Origin: Chondrus crispus
Taxonomy: Eukaryota > Rhodophyta > Florideophyceae > Gigartinales > Gigartinaceae
Assembly: GCF_000350225.1 (NCBI RefSeq)
Contig: NW_005179318.1
Span: 409,578 to 444,126 of the forward strand
DNA: 34,549 nucleotides
Direction of reading: 5' to 3'
The notes below the pieces were generated by a model that did no database searches, was not told where the DNA came from, and saw nothing but the letters and a program-made list of their open reading frames with translations. Shown here piece by piece: positions 30,266 to 34,549 of the stretch; position 1 is the stretch's first letter; the number at the start of each line of letters is the position of its first letter. The position numbers were made by a program, and so were the translations under genes.

Positions 30266-31100
30266 TGTGGGATAACTCCACTCCGCCCTGGGTTGGGTGA
30301 GAGGCGGAGGCTTTAGCGAGGGAGCACGCGGCGCGGACGCGACGCGCTAATTGAACCGATCGGACGAGCTCGCGAAAAGGGAGTGGCTCACTGGCCGGTT
30401 ACGCGCAGTCGCCCCGTGGTGCGTGAGCGGGAGCGACCGGTAACGGGTTAGAAGCCAGCGCGCGCCACAGACAACCGAAAACGGACGTACGTAGGCGCAA
30501 AGGGACGGGGGCGAGCTTGCCCCAGTTTACTGGTGGGGACGGGTGTCAGGTCTTAACCGCTCAGAGGGACGCCTCGGACACCTGTCCCAGTGTACAGTAC
30601 CTGCCGCTTAGTGCGTACCAGGTACTGTACGCAATTAAAAAACTAGCGCCTCAATTCCTAATTACCGCGCGGACGCTGCAGGTACACGTGTGTACTACTG
30701 TACACACGCGCTGCTTACAGACTACCGCACGGATGCCACGTGTGCTAGCGTACACGCGTAATACTAGCAAACTACCGCTTGGCCGACACGTGCACTACTG
30801 TACACGTACGCCAGATTACGACCACTCGGCACGAGCCGGCTCCCTACACGTGGGCACACCCGCCCACGTGTACACCGTGCACGGCCGCACGGATAATAAT
30901 CTCCCCGCGCGCGCGTCCGTCGTTATACTACAGACCCCCTTCCTTAGCTTTCGCTACGTCCTCGTAGCGACCACCCATCCGACCACGCAGTTCCGTTCCG
31001 GTTTGTCTTCTTCCCTGCGCACGCGAACGACCATGCCTCCTAGCTCTTCTTTATGCGGGCGCTCTGTAAGCCCGCTGTCTCGTCCGATTCGGTAAGCGTG
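30266..31100 (+). mobile_element. Family-C LTR (copy C1), right end uncertain
   Basis: It begins TGTGGGATAACTCC and aligns with the LTR at 33702. Shared blocks are ACGGGTTAGAAGCC, GGTCTTAACC(G/C)CTCAG with GGGACGCC and ACACCTGTCCC, the TACTGTAC cluster, the CACGTG cluster, and CAGACCCCCTTCCTTA. Similarity fades after about 30975, so the true right end is not defined; the end given here is approximate. It interrupts the gag-like frame at 30265. I could not identify a matching target-site duplication. Confidence 0.7.
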
Positions 31101-31539
31101 TCCTTCACTTCCCTTCACGCGAAGCCTGCCGAACCCTCAACTCACTCTCCTCACTCTCCTCACTCTCCTGCGCGCGCTGCCTCCTCGTCCCGCGACGGCA
31201 TCCCCCTACAGTAGCTCCTGCCGCATCCGAGATCGGTCGACCGCGAGAGTCCTGCTGCAGCGCCTTCGTACAGTGCGCCGTCGAGCCCTGCGGGGGCTCC
31301 GGCGTCGGCGCAAGCGCCTCCCGCGTCCCAACTACGACGTCGCCTCTGCGGAGAGCCGCAATCCGCCCCCGAGTTGGCCGGGCCCGCGCTCGCGTCGGTC
31401 GATTCGTCCGATTCGGTCGAGCGACGGCCGCATGGCGCGCACGCAACGCGGCGCTCGCCGCGGCCCTCTGGAGGGCCGGGCGAGGGTCGAAGGACGGCTG
31501 TGCCCTGCCCCCCCGCACACGGGCGAGACGCGAGCTCCG

Positions 31540-31623
31540 TGTGGACGGTCGGGGTAATTTCCCTTTGTCAACCACCCTCCCGGAGGGCTGGCCAATTTGT
31601 AAAGAATCTGCGTTCACTTGCCA
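31540..31623 (+). repeat. Dispersed repeat, copy 1
   Basis: It matches 32097-32177 at roughly three quarters identity by eye, with the shared core ACCACCCTCCCGGAGGG, then TGGCCAATTTTG-like sequence and AGAATCTGCGT. Confidence 0.7.
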
Positions 31624-32096
31624 TCCCAAGAGCGGCGCGAGCGGCGCACCCGCCGTAGTACGGCACCACACGGTAGTTTCACGCGTCTCCCTTGCGGTAG
31701 CGGCCTCTATTGCGCCAACACCGATCCAAAAACCGTACGGAGCGCCCTATTTCCACCAGTCCGAATTAGAAACTGAAAGAAACGATAAGAAACGGTAAGA
31801 AACCGGAAGAAACCGATTTGGTTTCCAAATATGTCCGAATGCGGTTTTCCCGAGGCGACACTACCGGACGCGGAATGGTCCCAGGAGTACGATGCCGTCG
31901 TCAGAAACGGGCTGCAATTTTTTCCCGCAGCGTGGGAGGGAAAAACGTAGCCCAAATCGCGACTGAATTAAAAAGCCGGCGAACGCGATACATCTCAATA
32001 CAAAGTACCGGTTCCCGGTACGGTTCTCCATTTCCATAGGCGCGTGCCAGCGCGATCATCCGAATGGTGCGGCCAGGCGTGGCTGATAGCTATCTG

Positions 32097-32177
32097 CGTG
32101 GACGCTTGGGAGAACTTCCGATTGTGGACCACCCTCCCGGAGGGTTGGCCAATTTTGGAAGAATCTGCGTCCATTTG
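32097..32177 (+). repeat. Dispersed repeat, copy 2
   Basis: Second copy of the block at 31540, in direct orientation about 555 bp away. Possibly paired remnants of short LTR ends or a duplicated 3' segment of element C. Confidence 0.7.
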
Positions 32178-32330
32178 CGCGGGATCCATCCAGTACGAGC
32201 TGCCTCGCGGTGCGCAGTCACACGCGGCTGGCTTCCGGGGCTGCATAGCACGTGCGCGGCTGGTTTTCCGCAGGGGCTTTTGCGCGAGCGAGCGTCCGAG
32301 TGGTGCGACCGAGAGCGGCCGAAACTTGCC

Positions 32331-33701
32331 CTACGCATGCACACTTGATTCTTGTTGGCGCGAGCGCCAATACCGGTCGATAAACGGCTGCAGAAGCCCA
32401 TCGGCGGGCTCGTAGGTGTCGTCCGAAGCGGTATATCCATACCACCGGACCTGGTAGTTGATCCCGCAGCGCGTAGTACCGTGTCCGACAATGCGGTCAA
32501 CGACGTACTCCGCTCTTGGCGTTGCGGCTTGTGCGTCCGATTCGGTCGATGTGGCCGGAGTGACGGTATCTCCCGGCCCGAGCGGCATCTTCGTAACGCG
32601 GTCGATGCTCACGCGATTTTCCACGCCGTCCTGCTCGATGAGGACCGTGGTGTCCGTAGCGGAGCGCACGCGAAACGGACTCTCTGTCTTCGGTAGTAGT
32701 TTAACAGAGAGCTCGTCCGTTCCGGCCGTACCTTGCGCACGCGTGCGGCGCTCGACGCTTGTCAACGGGCGGGGCGGGCGATCGACGTAGACAAAATCGC
32801 CCGCCACAATAACCGGACGGAAGCGGACCTTCTTGTCAAAATCGTCCTTGTACCGCTTTTGCGATGCGGTTAATTTCGTCCGAGCGCGGTCGAGAGCGTC
32901 GCGAAGGTTACGCAGCGTAGCGCGCTTGTACTGCACCGGGGTCCGCGGGTCCTTTCGATGGGTCCCTGCGTCCTGCGGCACAGTACCGGGGAGGATTAAA
33001 CCGGACGGTGGCCGCGTTAACACCAGGTCGAACGGAGTCGTCTCCGTCGACCGGTGGACCTGCGTATTGTACGTGAAGGTCAGCGGCTGCACGTAGTCGT
33101 CCCAATCGCGCTGGTGCTCCTCCACGTAGTGCCGGAGGCGTTGCACCAGCGTGCGATTGAACCGTTCGGTCTGCCCACTCGACTGGGGGTGGTAGGCCGT
33201 CGTGAGATAATGCCGCACCCCTAGGAGAGCGCATACCGCGTCGAAGAATTTCGCAGCGAACTGAGGGTCATTGTCGGTTAGTACGTAGCGCGGCGCTCCG
33301 TAAACGTAGACCCAGTTGTCCAAAAACGCATTTGCGACGACCGAAGCGGTTGTGGTCCGGAGCGGGATACTGCGCGTTAGCTTGGAGAACCGGTCGGTAA
33401 TTACCAACACGTGTTGGTTTCCGTGCGCGGTCTTGGGCAGGGGCCCCAGGAGGTCCATCGCGACAAACTCCAAGGGGCCCGCCGCGGGGAACAGCTTGAG
33501 ATCCTTTTGGTTCTTGACAAGCGTCCCGCGGGTTGCAGCACACGAGGTGCAATTCCGTACGGTCGAAAACGCGTCACTGGCCATGTGTGGCCAGTAGTAC
33601 TCCCTGCGAAGGGTGTAGTACATACGCGTCGCTCCCGGGTGACCTGCCAACCTCGGATGGTGTGCCAGGTACAGTACCCAGGGGCGCAACCGAGTCGGTA
33701 C
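32331..33701 (-). pseudogene. Ty3/Gypsy integrase with chromodomain (element C), cut by LTR C2
   Basis: Reading leftward from the LTR junction: VPTRLRPWVLYL, the zinc domain (HHPRLAGHPG; CTSC), and the DDE core with Asp in FVAMDLLG, Asp in VLTDNDPQF and Glu in SSGQTERFN, spaced as DD35E. A basic linker and a chromodomain follow (INYQVRWYGYTASDDTYEP), ending in QQESSVHA and stop at 32331. It is uninterrupted by stops or frameshifts over about 457 codons, the best preserved coding segment of the window. The upstream part of pol is beyond the inserted LTR, outside the window. It resembles element 1 most in the end of the protein (VHA) and in core motifs. As it stands it cannot be expressed as a full pol. 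Confidence 0.93.
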
Positions 33702-34549
33702 TGTGGTATAACTACCTTCGTCCCGACCACTCGGAACGAGGGGGGTTAGAGGTAAGGGAGCGCGCGACGCTGGGTAACCCACGCGAGCGCGAACCGTACG
33801 GAAGGACTCGAAAAGAGGGAAGGCTCACGTGGCCGGTGACGCGCAGCCGGTCGGTGGTGTCAGATCCGGACGGCCGGTCACGGGTTAGAAGCCTGAGACT
33901 TAGAGGTAAAACCGGACGGAGTTAGCAAAAAGCCGTAAAGGGAAGGGAGGCGAGTCTGCCCCCGTTTACTGGAACGGGGCAGGTGCCCCTGGTCTTAACC
34001 CCTCAGTGGGACGCCAGGACACCTGTCCCGCTACAGTAGCTGTTACATACTGTATACCAGCTACTGTACTAAATTGGCTAATTTGTGCCATTAACCACTA
34101 ATTGCTAATTACTTACCGGATGGTCGCACACGTGTGCCCGTGGCCACGGCCGGCGCCAACGGTTGTGTCACGTGTACGCCGTGGAGGTACTACTGTGCTC
34201 GCAGCGGGCGCGTGCACGATTACTACAGTAGTAACCGCCCGTCTCGGGGGTTCTCATCTCCCACCGGGGGTCGCGGTGTGGAGTTGTACCACAGACCCCC
34301 TTCCTTACTTCGCGACACGTCCTCGTCGCGGCCGGGGGTTGACATGACCGGCTGGCAGGGTGTTCCATCCGTACGGAGAAGTCCGCGCCGACCACGGGGG
34401 CGCGGGCGGGCTGCGGCCAACTCCATGGGGGAGCCCATGGAGTTTTTGGTATTTAACCGCGTCGGATCCCCTGGCGCGGCAATGGGTCCCCTCACGCTTT
34501 CCTTTTCTCCCACCTCACTTCACACCACGCACCCCATTACCTCCACTTC
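33702..34549 (+). mobile_element. Family-C LTR (copy C2), runs off the window
   Basis: It begins TGTGGTATAACTACC within the integrase of element C and matches C1 for about 630 bp. No sequence of element C reappears before the window ends, and no GGTAC duplication is seen, so the LTR or its element continues outside. Near its visible end an 11-bp perfect stem (34419-34444) is followed by TTTTT overlap and TATTTAAC (34452 area), a possible promoter. Confidence 0.75.
34419..34444. repeat. Perfect 11-bp stem-loop in LTR C2
   Basis: AACTCCATGGG and CCCATGGAGTT flank the tetraloop GGAG, followed by TTT. It lies just upstream of TATTTAAC. It could be a transcription-factor palindrome or an RNA hairpin. 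Confidence 0.7.

Larger units (their letters stand above)
31101..32330. other. Non-coding interval with a dispersed repeat pair
   Basis: No supported gene. Near 31140-31170 a CTCACTCTCCT unit is tandemly repeated, and near 31770-31820 AAGAAAC-type units recur. Relative to element C (minus strand) this is the 3' region after pol, and the CT repeats would be a purine tract on that strand, but no LTR boundary is convincing. Confidence 0.4.

Noticed and set aside
31505..31515. CGGG as the right-hand target duplication of LTR C1
   Set aside because: Only 4 bp match, the sequence before it does not have the expected inverted end, and the other insertions in the window use 5 bp.

Overview
The window looks like nuclear DNA of a GC-rich eukaryote. 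Almost everything recognisable in it is LTR retrotransposon: Ty3/Gypsy pol genes with C-terminal chromodomains (chromoviruses), gag fragments, and full or solo LTRs with target-site duplications. There are no operons, no bacterial gene layout, and no rRNA or tRNA gene I can support. The host cannot be named from this sequence. A GC-rich alga such as a bangiophyte red alga would fit the base composition, but that is a low-confidence guess. A 50-N assembly gap lies at 16773-16822.

Layout. 1-1447 is very GC-rich and holds a broken armadillo-repeat-like reading frame (348-830). 1448-3013 is a family-A LTR split by a solo family-B LTR (2083-2751, 5-bp duplication CTAAG). It runs straight into a + strand integrase/chromodomain fragment (3014-4410, 'element 1'). 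5577-7042 is an array of about 24 imperfect hairpin repeats. A long antisense (-) reading frame (7358-9625) follows, then a hairpin, a purine tract and a second family-B LTR (9813-10405). 10406-21860 is 'element A' on the - strand: 5' LTR 20779-21860, leader, gag, protease, RT, RNase H, integrase, chromodomain, then 2.7 kb of 3' sequence with an envelope-like frame. A solo family-B LTR (18385-19045, duplication TGACC) sits in its gag. 21861-25902 is the + strand pol of 'element D', cut at its 5' side by the LTR of A. Behind it lie another antisense frame (26634-28230), a purine tract and LTR 'E' (28602-29220), then a + strand gag-like frame (29275-30265) cut by a family-C LTR from 30266. 32331-33701 is a - strand integrase/chromodomain ('element C') cut by a second family-C LTR that leaves the window.

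No copy is intact. I count 17 isolated in-frame stops and about nine frameshifts inside otherwise well conserved proteins. The most interesting observations are: (1) two unrelated antisense frames, each between a pol gene and a purine-tract/LTR boundary; (2) the hairpin-repeat array in one of these intervals; (3) an in-frame TGA at the same alignment column just before RT in two divergent elements; (4) hairpins in family-B LTRs kept by paired substitutions; (5) shared TACTGTA and CACGTG motifs across LTR families.
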